A stretch of 64,000 nucleotides of DNA from Amycolatopsis sp. cg9. GTDB lineage: Bacteria; Actinomycetota; Actinomycetes; Mycobacteriales; Pseudonocardiaceae. The stretch spans positions 6,122,501 to 6,186,500 of the forward strand of contig NZ_CP166850.1 of NCBI RefSeq assembly GCF_041346945.1, written 5' to 3'. A model generated the notes under the pieces. That model saw only the letters and a program-made list of their open reading frames with translations. It was not told the origin of the DNA and made no database searches. Of this stretch, positions 15,445 to 24,049 are shown piece after piece. Each line of letters opens with the position of its first letter. Positions within the stretch are counted from its first letter, which is position 1. A program made the position numbers and the translations under genes.

Positions 15445-16192
15445 CCTTCTTGGGTGGCAGCGGGAAGAAGCCGCTGGTCCGCTCGACGTAGTGCGCGTAC
15501 GCGGGGCGCCGCTCCGCCATGCCCTTCTCCAGCATGGGTTTTCCCGTGCCGCGGGCGAGCGTGAACGTCATCGCCACGGGGGAGAGGATCGTCAGCGCGC
15601 CCGGCCACGTCGAGCAGGCCAGCAGGTAGAGGCCCCACCACACGCACGCGTCGCCGAAGTAGTTCGGGTGCCGCGTGTAGCGCCACAACCCGGTGTCGAG
15701 CACCTTCCCCTTGTTCGAGGGATCGGCCTTGAAGCGGCGCAGCTGGTCGTCGCCGACCGTCTCGAACCCGAAGCCGATCAGCCACACGACGACGCCGAGC
15801 CAGCCGAGCACGCCGATCCCCGCGCCGTCCACGGCGAACTGCACCGGGAGGGAGACGAAGTACAGCACCACGGCCTGGAACAGGTAGATGCGCACGAACA
15901 TCTTCAGCGGCCCGTAGCCCATCCGCGCGTACCGCGGGTCCTCGGGCAGCTTGTGGTTGCGCAGGTGCAGGTGCACCGAGAGCCGCACGCCCCAGACGAC
16001 CGTCAGGAGGACCACGACGAGCCGGAGGTGCAGCGGGCCGTCGCCGAACGGGAACGCGGCGGCCGCGACGATCGCGAAGCCGAGTCCCCAGAACGTGTCG
16101 ATCGTGTCGTAGCGCTTGCGCGCCCGCGCGATCCCGAAGGTCACGGCGACCGCCACGAGCGTGACGGCGGCCGTGACGAGCAGCTGCGGCAT
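15431..16192 (-). CDS. DUF1295 membrane protein (steroid 5-alpha-reductase superfamily)
   Basis: A 253-residue integral membrane protein with about six hydrophobic segments and the C-terminal signature GLWRYTRHPNYFGDACVWWGLY shared by isoprenylcysteine methyltransferase and 5-alpha-reductase-like enzymes. Start ATG 16192 overlaps the stop of ufaA1 by one base (TGATG), indicating coupled translation; a GTG at 16201 is an alternative. The equivalent gene follows ufaA1 at the mycobacterial sigK locus (Rv0446c), so it probably acts in fatty-acid modification. Confidence 0.85.
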   Translation of the reverse strand: MPQLLVTAAVTLVAVAVTFGIARARKRYDTIDTFWGLGFAIVAAAAFPFGDGPLHLRLVVVLLTVVWGVRLSVHLHLRNHKLPEDPRYARMGYGPLKMFVRIYLFQAVVLYFVSLPVQFAVDGAGIGVLGWLGVVVWLIGFGFETVGDDQLRRFKADPSNKGKVLDTGLWRYTRHPNYFGDACVWWGLYLLACSTWPGALTILSPVAMTFTLARGTGKPMLEKGMAERRPAYAHYVERTSGFFPLPPKKVTPR

Positions 16193-17463
16193 CAGAGCCA
16201 CTCCCGGGTCGCCGGCATGCCGCTCACGCCGTGCTCGTCCGGCCGCACGCTCAGGATCTGGTCCACGCCCATCCGGTTCTCCTCGAACGCCAGTGCCCCA
16301 CCGACCAGGTAGAGCCGCCAGACCCGCGCGCCCGTCTCACCGATCAGCGCGACGACATCGGCCCAGTTCTGCTCCAGGGTGTCGGCCCAGGCGCGCACCG
16401 TCCAGACGTAGTGCTCGCGCATCGCGTGCACGTCCCGGACCTCGAGGCCCGCGTTCTCGAGGTGCTCGACCGTCCGGCCCACCGGGCGCATGGTCATGTC
16501 GGGGGCGATGTACCGCTCGATGAACGCGCCGCCGCCGGGGGCGACGTTCCCGCGCGACATCTGCTGGATCAGCACGCGCCCGCCGGGCTTGACCATCTTG
16601 TGCAGCGTCGCGGCGTAGGTGGGGTAGTTGACCTCGCCGACGTGCTCGCCCATCTCGATCGAGGCGACCGCGTCGAACGGCGCGTCCGGCAGCTCCCGGT
16701 AGTCCTGCCGCCGCACCTCGACGCGGTCCTCGAGGTCGTGCTGGGCGAGCCGCCCGCGGATGTGCTGCAGCTGCTCGGCCGAGAGCGTGATGCCGACGGC
16801 GTGCACGCCGTGGTGCTTGGCCGCGTGGACCAGCAGCGAGCCCCAGCCGCAGCCGATGTCGAGCAGCCGCATGCCGGGCCGCAGCCCCAGCTTGCGGCAG
16901 ATCATCTCCAGCTTGTCGTGCTGGGCCTGCTCGATGCCGTAGCCCGGCTCGTCCGAGGTGAAGTACGCGCTCGAGTAGGCCATCGACTCGTCGAGCAGCA
17001 GCTGGTAGAAGGCGTTGCCCAGGTCGTAGTGGTGGGCGATGGCGGACTTGTCGCGCAGCAGGCTGTGCAGCTTGCCGGTGAGCCGCGCCTCTTCGGCGGG
17101 CGGCTTCGGCGGCGGTCCGACGACGCCGAGCGACGCGGCGAGCTTGACGGCCTCCGCCCAGTCCCGCGGCCCGAGCTTGACCCGGTTCAGCTCCCCCGAG
17201 CGGGTGAGCGCCCAGATCCGGCGGAAGCCGTCCGCCAGGTCACCTTCGACATCGAGGTCACCGGTGACGTAGGCGCGGGCGAGACCCAGCTCACCCGGGG
17301 CGTAGAGCAGACGGCGGAGGGCGCGGCGGTTGCGGAGCACGACGGTGGGCGCGTCCACTGGGCCGGCGCGGGTTCCGTCCCAGGTCCGCAAGCCCACGGG
17401 GAGCTGCCCGCCGAGGAGTTTTCCGGCGAACGAGGCGAGGCGGTGCGCGGTGCTGTTCGGCAT
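16192..17463 (-). CDS. ufaA1: Cyclopropane-fatty-acid synthase-like SAM methyltransferase
   Basis: A 423-residue member of the CFA synthase family. The SAM-binding motif LLDIGCGWGSLLVHAA is clear, and downstream SIEMGEHVGEVNYPTY and the bicarbonate-pocket-like region match this family. It transfers a methyl from SAM to the double bond of phospholipid acyl chains, giving cyclopropane, methylated or furan-precursor acids. It has the extended N-terminus (about 120 residues) seen in actinobacterial UfaA1-type proteins. ATG 17463 is the first plausible start. It is operonic with DUF1295 and divergent from the FAD oxidoreductase. Confidence 0.9.
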   Translation of the reverse strand: MPNSTAHRLASFAGKLLGGQLPVGLRTWDGTRAGPVDAPTVVLRNRRALRRLLYAPGELGLARAYVTGDLDVEGDLADGFRRIWALTRSGELNRVKLGPRDWAEAVKLAASLGVVGPPPKPPAEEARLTGKLHSLLRDKSAIAHHYDLGNAFYQLLLDESMAYSSAYFTSDEPGYGIEQAQHDKLEMICRKLGLRPGMRLLDIGCGWGSLLVHAAKHHGVHAVGITLSAEQLQHIRGRLAQHDLEDRVEVRRQDYRELPDAPFDAVASIEMGEHVGEVNYPTYAATLHKMVKPGGRVLIQQMSRGNVAPGGGAFIERYIAPDMTMRPVGRTVEHLENAGLEVRDVHAMREHYVWTVRAWADTLEQNWADVVALIGETGARVWRLYLVGGALAFEENRMGVDQILSVRPDEHGVSGMPATREWL

Positions 17464-17490
17464 GTCCGGGATTCGCTCTCCCCTGCGCGG

Positions 17491-17518
17491 TGGATTGGTG
17501 CCGCGTCCACCCAATCCA
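17491..17518. promoter_or_regulatory. Inverted repeat in the ufaA1 / FAD oxidoreductase gap
   Basis: TGGATTGG and CCAATCCA are 8-base arms around 12 bases, between divergent genes of the lipid cluster. It could be two opposed ECF sigma promoter elements or an operator. I did not find an unambiguous SigK consensus. Confidence 0.35.
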
Positions 17519-17545
17519 GATCCGGCGCGGCGGCGAACCACCGGT

Positions 17546-18814
17546 GTGGAGATCACGGGAGAACGCATCGCCGTCATCGGCAGCGGGGTGGCCGGGCTGA
17601 CGGCGGCATACCTGCTGCAACGCAAGCACGAGGTCCTGCTCTTCGAGGCCGACGACCGGCTCGGCGGGCACGCGCACACCCACGACGTGCCCAGTGCCCA
17701 CGGCGGCACCGTCGGCGTGGACTCGGGGTTCATCGTCCACAACGAGCGCACCTACCCGACGCTGCTCAAGCTGTTCGGGGAGCTCGGCGTGCGCACCCGC
17801 GACACCGAGATGTCGATGAGCATCCGCTGCGACGGCTGCGGCCTCCAGTACGCCGGCGCGAAGGGGCTGGCCGGGCTGTTCGCCCAGCGCGGCAACCTCA
17901 CCCGGCCCCGCTACCTGCGGATGCTCGCCGAAGTGAAGCGGTTCCACCGGCACGCGAAGCGGCTGCTGGCGGCGAACGAAGCGGGGGACGTCACCCTCGG
18001 CGCGTTCCTCGCCATCGGCGGCTACACGCGCTACTTCGTCGACCACTTCATGCTGCCGCTGGTGTCGACGGTGTGGTCGGCCGACCGCAGCGACACCCTC
18101 CGGTACCCCGCGCGGTACCTGTTCGAGTTCCTCCGCAACCACGGCATGCTGAGCGTCAAGGACTCGCCGGCCTGGCGGACCGTCGTCGGCGGCTCCCGCG
18201 AATACGTCGAACGCGCCGCCAAGCAGCTCACCGCGGTCCACCTGTCCACGCCGGTCCGGTCGGTGCTGCGGACCGCGAACGGCGTCGAGATCCGCGACGA
18301 CGCCGACACGCCGCACCGGGTCGGCAAGGTCGTCGTCGCCACGCACGCCGACCAGGCGCTGGCCCTGCTGGCCAACCCGACCGACGCCGAGCGCGAGGTG
18401 CTCGGCCCGTTCCGCTACTCCGCCAACGAAGCCTGGCTGCACACCGACACGAGCGTGCTGCCCTCGCGGGCCGACGCGCGGGCCGGGTGGAACTACCGCG
18501 CGCCCGTCTGCGGCGCGCCGACCGGTGCCGTCCAGGTCAGCTACGACATGAACCGGCTGATGCGGCTCGACGAGCCGACCGGCTACGTCGTCACGCTGAA
18601 CCCGGGCGACGGCCCCGAAAAGGAGCACGTGGTCGCGCGGATGCGGTACGAGCACCCGGTCTACACCCCGGAATCCGTGGCCGCGCAACGCCGGTTGCCC
18701 GAGCTCAACGACGGCGTGTTCGCCTACGCCGGCGCCTACCACGGCTGGGGCTTCCACGAGGACGGCTGCTCCTCGGGCGCCCGCGCCGCCGAAAGCCTCG
18801 GGGTCGCCTGGTGA
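17546..18814 (+). CDS. FAD-dependent amine oxidase-like protein (COG2907)
   Basis: A 422-residue flavoprotein. It begins VEITGERIAVIGSGVAGLTAAYLL with the FAD dinucleotide motif, followed by VLLFEADDRLGGHAHTHD and GVDSGFIVHNERTYP, characteristic of the COG2907 NAD/FAD-binding family found beside DUF1365 and CFA synthases. Relatives take part in acyl-chain desaturation or methylated/furan fatty acid formation in alphaproteobacteria. GTG 17546 is chosen because the Rossmann fold starts there, though no ribosome site is evident. Its stop overlaps the DUF1365 start in GTGA. Confidence 0.85.
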   Translation: MEITGERIAVIGSGVAGLTAAYLLQRKHEVLLFEADDRLGGHAHTHDVPSAHGGTVGVDSGFIVHNERTYPTLLKLFGELGVRTRDTEMSMSIRCDGCGLQYAGAKGLAGLFAQRGNLTRPRYLRMLAEVKRFHRHAKRLLAANEAGDVTLGAFLAIGGYTRYFVDHFMLPLVSTVWSADRSDTLRYPARYLFEFLRNHGMLSVKDSPAWRTVVGGSREYVERAAKQLTAVHLSTPVRSVLRTANGVEIRDDADTPHRVGKVVVATHADQALALLANPTDAEREVLGPFRYSANEAWLHTDTSVLPSRADARAGWNYRAPVCGAPTGAVQVSYDMNRLMRLDEPTGYVVTLNPGDGPEKEHVVARMRYEHPVYTPESVAAQRRLPELNDGVFAYAGAYHGWGFHEDGCSSGARAAESLGVAW

Positions 18815-19542
18815 CGAACGCGCTCTACGACGCCACGGTCGCGCACGTGCGGCGGATCGACCCGCCGCACTCCTTCGCGCACCGCGTGTACCTGTGGCTG
18901 GTGGACCTGGACGCGCCGCCGCGGCTGCCGTGGTGGCTGCGGCCGTTCGCCCGGTTCGACCGACGGGACCACTTCGTGGCGGCCGATCCGCGCGGGATCC
19001 GGGAGAAGCTGGACGCCTGGCTCGCCGAACGCGGCGTCGACCTGCGCGGCGGCAAGGTCGTCATGCTTGCCGCCGCCCGCGTGCTCGGGTACGTCTTCAA
19101 CCCGATCAGCGTCTACTGGTGCCACGACCCGGACGGCCGCCTCGAATGCGTCGTGGCCGAGGTCCACAACACCTACGGCGGCCGGCACGCCTACCTGCTG
19201 CGCCCGGACGAGGCCGGGCTCGCACGGGCGGCCAAGGAGTTCTACGTCTCGCCGTTCCAGGAGATGGACGGCGAATACCGGATGCGCCTGCCGCACCCGG
19301 AAGCGTTGCTCGACCTCACGGTCGCGTTGCGCCGCGGGAGTTCGACGCCGCTGGTCGCTACGCTTCGGGGAGTCCGCCGCCCGGTGGACCCGCGGTGGCT
19401 GGCCCGGCTCGTGCTGGCCCGGCCGCTGCTCCCGCAGCGGGTGTCCGCGCTCATCCGCCGCCACGGCGTCGCACTGTGGCTGCGCAAGGCGCCGGTCATC
19501 GCGCGCACCCCGCAGAACGCCGGAGGACAGCTGCATGGATGA
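18811..19542 (+). CDS. DUF1365 protein
   Basis: A 243-residue DUF1365 protein with the family signatures HSFAHRVYLWLVDLD near the N-terminus and LGYVFNPISVYWCHD in the middle, plus VAEVHNTYGGRHAYLL. The reaction is unknown; the family co-occurs with COG2907 and CFA synthase genes, as in mycobacteria (Rv0448c) and the Rhodobacter SigE/ChrR regulon. It overlaps the oxidoreductase by 4 bases and sigK by 8 bases, so four genes form one tight operon. Confidence 0.87.
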   Translation: MTNALYDATVAHVRRIDPPHSFAHRVYLWLVDLDAPPRLPWWLRPFARFDRRDHFVAADPRGIREKLDAWLAERGVDLRGGKVVMLAAARVLGYVFNPISVYWCHDPDGRLECVVAEVHNTYGGRHAYLLRPDEAGLARAAKEFYVSPFQEMDGEYRMRLPHPEALLDLTVALRRGSSTPLVATLRGVRRPVDPRWLARLVLARPLLPQRVSALIRRHGVALWLRKAPVIARTPQNAGGQLHG

Positions 19543-20140
19543 GCCGGCCCGCCCGCGCCACATGGCGCCGGTGCCCTCCGACGCCGCTCCGGGGCCCACG
19601 GCGGAGGAGCTCATGGTGCGCGTCGCCAAGGGCGACGAACGGGCCTTCGAGCTGCTCTACGACCAGTTCGCCGGCCCCATCTTCGGGCTCGTCCGGCGGA
19701 TCGTGCGCGACGCGGCCCAGTCCGAAGAGGTGGCCCAGGAGGTCCTCGTCGAGCTGTGGCGCACCGCGACGCGGTACGCGCCGGACAAGGGGTCCGCGAT
19801 GAACTGGGCGATGACGCTGGCGCACCGCCGCGCCGTCGACCGGGTCCGCTCCGCGCGGGCCAGCACCGAACGCGAGCAGAAGGCGACCTTCGAAGCCGCC
19901 CGCGGCCGTCCCTTCGACGAGGTCGCCGAGTCCGTCACCGCGCGGCTCGAACGCTCCCAGGTGCGCCGGTGCCTGTCCTTCCTGACCGATCTGCAGCGCG
20001 AGTCCGTGCTGCTCGCCTACTACCAGGGCTATACGTATCGCGAGGTGGCCGAAGTGCTGTCGACGCCGCAAGGAACCATCAAGACGCGGCTGCGGGACGG
20101 GCTGATCCGCCTGCGGGACTGCTTGGGGGTGACCGCTTGA
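19535..20140 (+). CDS. sigK: ECF sigma factor SigK
   Basis: A 201-residue ECF sigma factor. Sigma-2 region spans about residues 35-105 (FELLYDQFAGPIFGLVRRIVRDAAQSEEVAQEV) and sigma-4 about 140-195 (YREVAEVLSTPQGTIKTRLRDGL helix-turn-helix). Gene order with ufaA1, DUF1365, COG2907 and a downstream RskA-type anti-sigma matches mycobacterial sigK. The ATG lies inside the 3' end of DUF1365. Likely targets include the cluster itself. Confidence 0.9.
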   Translation: MDEPARPRHMAPVPSDAAPGPTAEELMVRVAKGDERAFELLYDQFAGPIFGLVRRIVRDAAQSEEVAQEVLVELWRTATRYAPDKGSAMNWAMTLAHRRAVDRVRSARASTEREQKATFEAARGRPFDEVAESVTARLERSQVRRCLSFLTDLQRESVLLAYYQGYTYREVAEVLSTPQGTIKTRLRDGLIRLRDCLGVTA

Positions 20141-20907
20141 GCACGCCGGAAATGCACACCCTGGCCGGCGCCTTCGCCCTCGACGCCGTCTCCGACGTCG
20201 AGCGCGCCGAGTTCTCCCGCCACCTCGAGCAGTGCGAGTCGTGTGCGCAGGAGGTCGCCGAGCTGCGCGCGACCGCGGCCCGGCTGGGCGCGGCGATGGC
20301 CGAGGAGCCGCCGCCGGAGTTCAAGGACCGCGTCCTGGCCGCCATGCACGCCACCCGCCAGCTGCCGCCGCGGCCCCGGCCCGGCTCGCCCGAGCGGCAT
20401 CGCCGCTCGGTCCGGGCCCCGCGGTGGGCGGTGTTCGCGGCCGCCGCGGCGGCGGTCGTCGGGCTCGCCGCGGGCGGCGTGTTCGGCGGCATCGCGCTCA
20501 CCCAGCAGCAGCAGCTCGAGACCGCGCAGAGCCGGCTCGACCAGGCACGGGACCGCTACGAGCCGGTGGCGGCGCTGCTCGCCGCACCGGACGCGAAGAC
20601 CATCCACGGCGAAGCGCCGATCGGCGGCGGCGTGACGGTCATCGCGTCGAAGTCGCTGAACCGCGTCATGGTGATGGACGCCGGGCTGCCGGCGCAGCCG
20701 GGCGGGAAGGTCTACGAGGCCTGGCTGATCACCGGCGGCGCCGCGCCGCGCTCGGCCGGGGTGATCGCCGCGGCGGACGACGGCGGCCTGGTCGTGGCCG
20801 ACGGCGTCGGGGCGGTGGACCGGCTCGCGGTGAGCGTCGAACAGGCGGGCGGATCGCCCAGCGGGGCGCCCACCGAGGTGCTCATGAGCATGCCCGCGCC
20901 GGCCTGA
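20137..20907 (+). CDS. rskA: Membrane anti-sigma-K factor
   Basis: A 256-residue RskA-family protein. The N-terminus has the zinc anti-sigma triad H29-C33-C36 (SRHLEQCESCAQEV). A single membrane helix, AVFAAAAAAVVGLAAGGVFGGIAL, follows at about residues 98-121, then a periplasmic domain of about 130 residues (YEAWLITGGAAPRSAGV, the RskA C-terminal signature). It holds SigK inactive until regulated proteolysis. The TTG start at 20137 overlaps the sigK stop in TTGA; ATG 20152 is an alternative. Confidence 0.9.
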   Translation: MSTPEMHTLAGAFALDAVSDVERAEFSRHLEQCESCAQEVAELRATAARLGAAMAEEPPPEFKDRVLAAMHATRQLPPRPRPGSPERHRRSVRAPRWAVFAAAAAAVVGLAAGGVFGGIALTQQQQLETAQSRLDQARDRYEPVAALLAAPDAKTIHGEAPIGGGVTVIASKSLNRVMVMDAGLPAQPGGKVYEAWLITGGAAPRSAGVIAAADDGGLVVADGVGAVDRLAVSVEQAGGSPSGAPTEVLMSMPAPA

Positions 20908-21059
20908 TCGGGTGCCATAGCAGACGGGGCTCCGGCGGTGATCGCGGCTCCTCGCTCTTGCGCGCTCGAACGTGTTGTGGCAAAACACCTTTGCGACACA
21001 CGGCGTGCCTACTGGATTAGAGCGTGCCTGGTGCCTACCGTCCTGCCTAACGTCGGCAG

Positions 21060-21096
21060 TTGACATAACTCTCAATCTGGGGTTGAGGTTGAGAGT
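21060..21096 (+). promoter_or_regulatory. ftsZ leader: TTGACA element and inverted repeat
   Basis: TTGACA (21060-21065) is followed by ACTCTCAA (21068-21075) and TTGAGAGT (21089-21096), perfect 8-base arms. It lies 54-90 bases before ftsZ and resembles the leader normally found between ftsQ and ftsZ in actinobacteria. Bases 20908-21059 upstream hold no gene that I can recognise. Confidence 0.5.
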
Positions 21097-21149
21097 CGAT
21101 CACCGGCCGGCGGGCTGTACGGGCACAACGATCAGGAAGGCGGACTTCG

Positions 21150-22457
21150 ATGACGCCCCCGCACAACTACCTTGCGGTGATCAAGGTGGTCGGCATCGGC
21201 GGTGGCGGCGTGAACGCCGTGAACCGCATGATCGAGGTCGGCCTCAAGGGTGTCGAGTTCATCGCGGTGAACACCGACGCCCAGGCACTGCTCATGTCCG
21301 ACGCCGACGTCAAGCTCGACATCGGCCGCGAACTCACCCGGGGCCTCGGTGCGGGTGCCGCACCCGAGGTCGGCCAGAAGGCCGCCGAAGACCACCGCGA
21401 AGAGATCGAAGAGGTCATCAAGGGCGCCGACATGGTGTTCGTGACGGCCGGCGAAGGCGGCGGCACCGGCACCGGTGGCGCCCCGGTCGTGGCGCAGATC
21501 GCCCGCAAGCTGGGCGCGCTGACCATCGGCGTCGTGACCCGCCCGTTCACCTTCGAGGGCAAGCGCCGCGGCAAGCAGGCCGAGGACGGCATCCAGTCGC
21601 TGCGCAACGAGTGCGACACCCTCATCGTGATCCCGAACGACCGGCTGCTGCAGCTCGGCGACATCGGCGTCTCGCTGATGGACGCGTTCCGCTCCGCGGA
21701 CGAGGTGCTGCTGTCCGGTGTCCAGGGCATCACCGACCTGATCACCACCCCGGGCCTGATCAACCTCGACTTCGCCGACGTCAAGAGCGTCATGTCCGGC
21801 GCGGGCTCCGCGCTGATGGGCATCGGGTCGGCCAGAGGAGAGGGCCGGGCGATCCAGGCCGCGGAGAAGGCGATCAACTCGCCGCTGCTGGAGGCGTCGA
21901 TGGACGGCGCCCACGGCGCGCTGCTGTCCATCGCCGGCGGCTCCGACCTGGGCCTGTTCGAGATCAACGAGGCCGCCTCGCTGGTGCAGGAGTCCGCGCA
22001 CCCGGACGCCAACATCATCTTCGGCACGATCATCGACGACTCCCTCGGCGACGAGGTCCGCGTCACGGTGATCGCGGCCGGGTTCGACGCCGGCGCGCCG
22101 ACGCACAAGAAGCTCGACCCGTCGACCTTCGGCTCCGGCTCGCGCCAGTCGTCGACGACCGCGTCGGCCACGGCCGGCCAGGTCTCGAACCCGCCGACCC
22201 CGCCGTCGGGGGCCACGCCGGTGCCGTCCACGGGCAGCTCCGGCTACCCGGTGGCGCCGCCGCGGTCGCACTCGCCGCTGCCGTCGGCGTCCGGCGGACA
22301 GCCGTCCGGCGGTCTCCCGCAGCCCGGCGGCGGCTCGCGCGGCTACTCGCCGATCGGCTCCAATGCGACCCAGGGCAGCCTGCCCGGGCGCGCGATGCCG
22401 GTGCACGACGACCCGTCGGACGACGAGGTCGACGTCCCGCCGTTCATGCGGCGCTAG
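21150..22457 (+). CDS. ftsZ: Cell-division GTPase FtsZ
   Basis: A 435-residue tubulin homologue that forms the Z ring. The GTP-binding glycine loop GGGTGTG is at residues 103-109, the tubulin-type T7 loop region follows ([15 protein letters not shown]), and the C-terminal peptide VDVPPFMRR for binding partners such as SepF is present after a disordered Pro/Ser/Gly linker (about residues 320-420). Start ATG 21150 has AGGAAGG upstream. Downstream are pgeF, yggS, sepF, yggT and wag31, the usual order, but upstream is the sigK cluster instead of ftsQ. Confidence 0.98.
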   Translation: MTPPHNYLAVIKVVGIGGGGVNAVNRMIEVGLKGVEFIAVNTDAQALLMSDADVKLDIGRELTRGLGAGAAPEVGQKAAEDHREEIEEVIKGADMVFVTAGEGGGTGTGGAPVVAQIARKLGALTIGVVTRPFTFEGKRRGKQAEDGIQSLRNECDTLIVIPNDRLLQLGDIGVSLMDAFRSADEVLLSGVQGITDLITTPGLINLDFADVKSVMSGAGSALMGIGSARGEGRAIQAAEKAINSPLLEASMDGAHGALLSIAGGSDLGLFEINEAASLVQESAHPDANIIFGTIIDDSLGDEVRVTVIAAGFDAGAPTHKKLDPSTFGSGSRQSSTTASATAGQVSNPPTPPSGATPVPSTGSSGYPVAPPRSHSPLPSASGGQPSGGLPQPGGGSRGYSPIGSNATQGSLPGRAMPVHDDPSDDEVDVPPFMRR

Positions 22458-22471
22458 AACCGACAGCTGTT

Positions 22472-22520
22472 CGTGAAGGCCACCTTGCGGAACTCTGAGT
22501 TCCGCAAGGTGGCCTTCACG
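22472..22520. repeat. Long perfect palindrome between ftsZ and pgeF (family A)
   Basis: Two 23-base arms, beginning CGTGAAGGCCACCTTGCGG and its complement, around a 3-base loop. A second element with the same outer GTGAAGGCCACCT arms occurs at 57354-57397. It is either a transcript-end hairpin or a dispersed REP-like element; there is no T-tract. Confidence 0.8.
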
Positions 22521-22540
22521 GTGTTTGGGAGGATGAAGGT

Positions 22541-23245
22541 ATGCGGGTTCGGCGAGTGGTGACCACCAGGGCGGGCGGCGCGTCGCGGCCGCCGTACGAC
22601 ACCTTCAACCTGGGGGACCACGTCGGCGACGACGAGGGGAACGTCCACGCCAACCGCAAGCGCCTGGCGGCCGAGCTGGGCCTGGCCGAGGACAAGCTGG
22701 CCTGGATGGAGCAGGTCCACGGCCGCACGGCGACCATTGTGGACGGCTCGGAGACCCGCGCCGCCGAGGCGACCGACGCGCTGGTGACCGCGGCCCCGGG
22801 CGTCGCGCTCGTGGTCCTGGTCGCCGACTGCGTGCCCATCCTGCTGGCCGACGCCGAGGCCGGCGTGGTGTCCGCGGTGCACGCGGGCCGGGTCGGCACG
22901 CGCGTCGGCGTGGTCCCGGCCGCCGTGGCCGCGATGCGGGAGGCGGGCGCCGAGCCGCACCGGATCGAAGCCCTGCTCGGCCCGGCCATCTGCGGCGACT
23001 GCTACGAGGTCCCCGCCGAAATGGCCGCCGACGTCGAGAAGCACGTCCCCGGCAGCGCGTGCAAGACCCGCAAGGGCACGCCCGGCCTCGACCTGCGCGC
23101 CGGTCTCTGGCGCCAGCTCGCCGACCTGGGCGTCGGCAAGATCGGCGTCGACCCGCGGTGCACGAACGAGGACAAGACGCTGTTCAGCTACCGCCGCGAC
23201 GGGACGACCGGCCGGATCGCGGGCATCACCTGGGTCGAGGCATGA
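22541..23245 (+). CDS. pgeF: Peptidoglycan editing factor PgeF (multicopper/laccase-fold YlmD family)
   Basis: A 234-residue DUF152 protein. In E. coli the family removes L-Ser-containing peptides wrongly built into peptidoglycan precursors and also shows purine nucleoside activity. Metal-ligand motifs are visible: TTRAGGAS..PYDTFNLGDHVGDD near the N-terminus, MEQVHG (about residue 58), VADCVPILL, and AVHAGRVG. It overlaps yggS by 4 bases (ATGA). Position after ftsZ is standard. Confidence 0.92.
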   Translation: MRVRRVVTTRAGGASRPPYDTFNLGDHVGDDEGNVHANRKRLAAELGLAEDKLAWMEQVHGRTATIVDGSETRAAEATDALVTAAPGVALVVLVADCVPILLADAEAGVVSAVHAGRVGTRVGVVPAAVAAMREAGAEPHRIEALLGPAICGDCYEVPAEMAADVEKHVPGSACKTRKGTPGLDLRAGLWRQLADLGVGKIGVDPRCTNEDKTLFSYRRDGTTGRIAGITWVEA

Positions 23246-23952
23246 CCGACCGCAAGGCCGAGCTGGCCGCGAACCTCGCCGAGGTCGAGGCGCGGATCGC
23301 CGCCGCGTGCCGCGCCGCCGGACGGCCCCGCGACGAGGTCAAGCTGATCGCGATCACCAAGACCTTCCCCGCGTCCGACGCCGCGCTGCTGGCCGAGCTC
23401 GGCGTCACCGACGTCGGCGAGAACCGCGACCAGGAGGCCGGGCCGAAGGCCGCCGAGGTTCCCGGGCTGCGCTGGCACATGGTCGGCCGGCTCCAGCGCA
23501 ACAAGGCACGGTCCGTGGTCGCGTGGGCGCACGAAGTGCAGTCCCTCGATTCGGCCCGGCTCGCCGACGCGCTCGCGAAGGCGGTCCGTGCGGCTCGCGA
23601 CGCGCAGATACGTGACGAACCCCTCGACGTGCTGATCCAGGCGAGCCTCGACGACGACCCCGAGCGCGGCGGCTGCCCCCTCGACGAGCTGGGCGCGCTC
23701 GCCGAGCACGTCACCCACACGGACGAGCTGCGGCTTCGCGGGCTGATGGCCGTCGCGCCGCTCGGCGCCGACCCCGCCGCCGCCTTCGAACGCCTCGCTC
23801 GCGCGGGGGAGCGGCTCCGCAAAGATCACCCGAATGCCGCAACCGTGTCGGCCGGGATGAGCCATGATCTCGAGCAGGCGATCACGCACGGCTCGACCTG
23901 TGTGCGTGTCGGAACCGCGTTGCTCGGTGGACGCGGTTTAGCCTCGCCGTAG
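23242..23952 (+). CDS. yggS: PLP-binding homeostasis protein YggS
   Basis: A 236-residue alanine-racemase-fold protein that binds PLP without known catalysis. The PLP lysine lies in LIAITKTFPASDA, with GENRDQEAG, WHMVGRLQRNKAR and the C-terminal GMSHDLEQAITHGST...RVGTALLGGR all matching the family. It sits in the division operon and is translationally coupled to pgeF. Confidence 0.95.
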   Translation: MTDRKAELAANLAEVEARIAAACRAAGRPRDEVKLIAITKTFPASDAALLAELGVTDVGENRDQEAGPKAAEVPGLRWHMVGRLQRNKARSVVAWAHEVQSLDSARLADALAKAVRAARDAQIRDEPLDVLIQASLDDDPERGGCPLDELGALAEHVTHTDELRLRGLMAVAPLGADPAAAFERLARAGERLRKDHPNAATVSAGMSHDLEQAITHGSTCVRVGTALLGGRGLASP

Positions 23953-24049
23953 GGAGCTCGCGCGGCCGTCACGTTTAGTGGTCGCCCGCGCGGGGCACTG
24001 ACGGCGTGGAGAAACGTTGGTGCGGGAGCGGCTAGGGCTAGGGAGAGGC

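Noticed and set aside
20908..21059. Possible ftsQ remnant upstream of ftsZ
   Set aside because: No reading frame or FtsQ-like (POTRA) residues could be recognised in these 152 bases.
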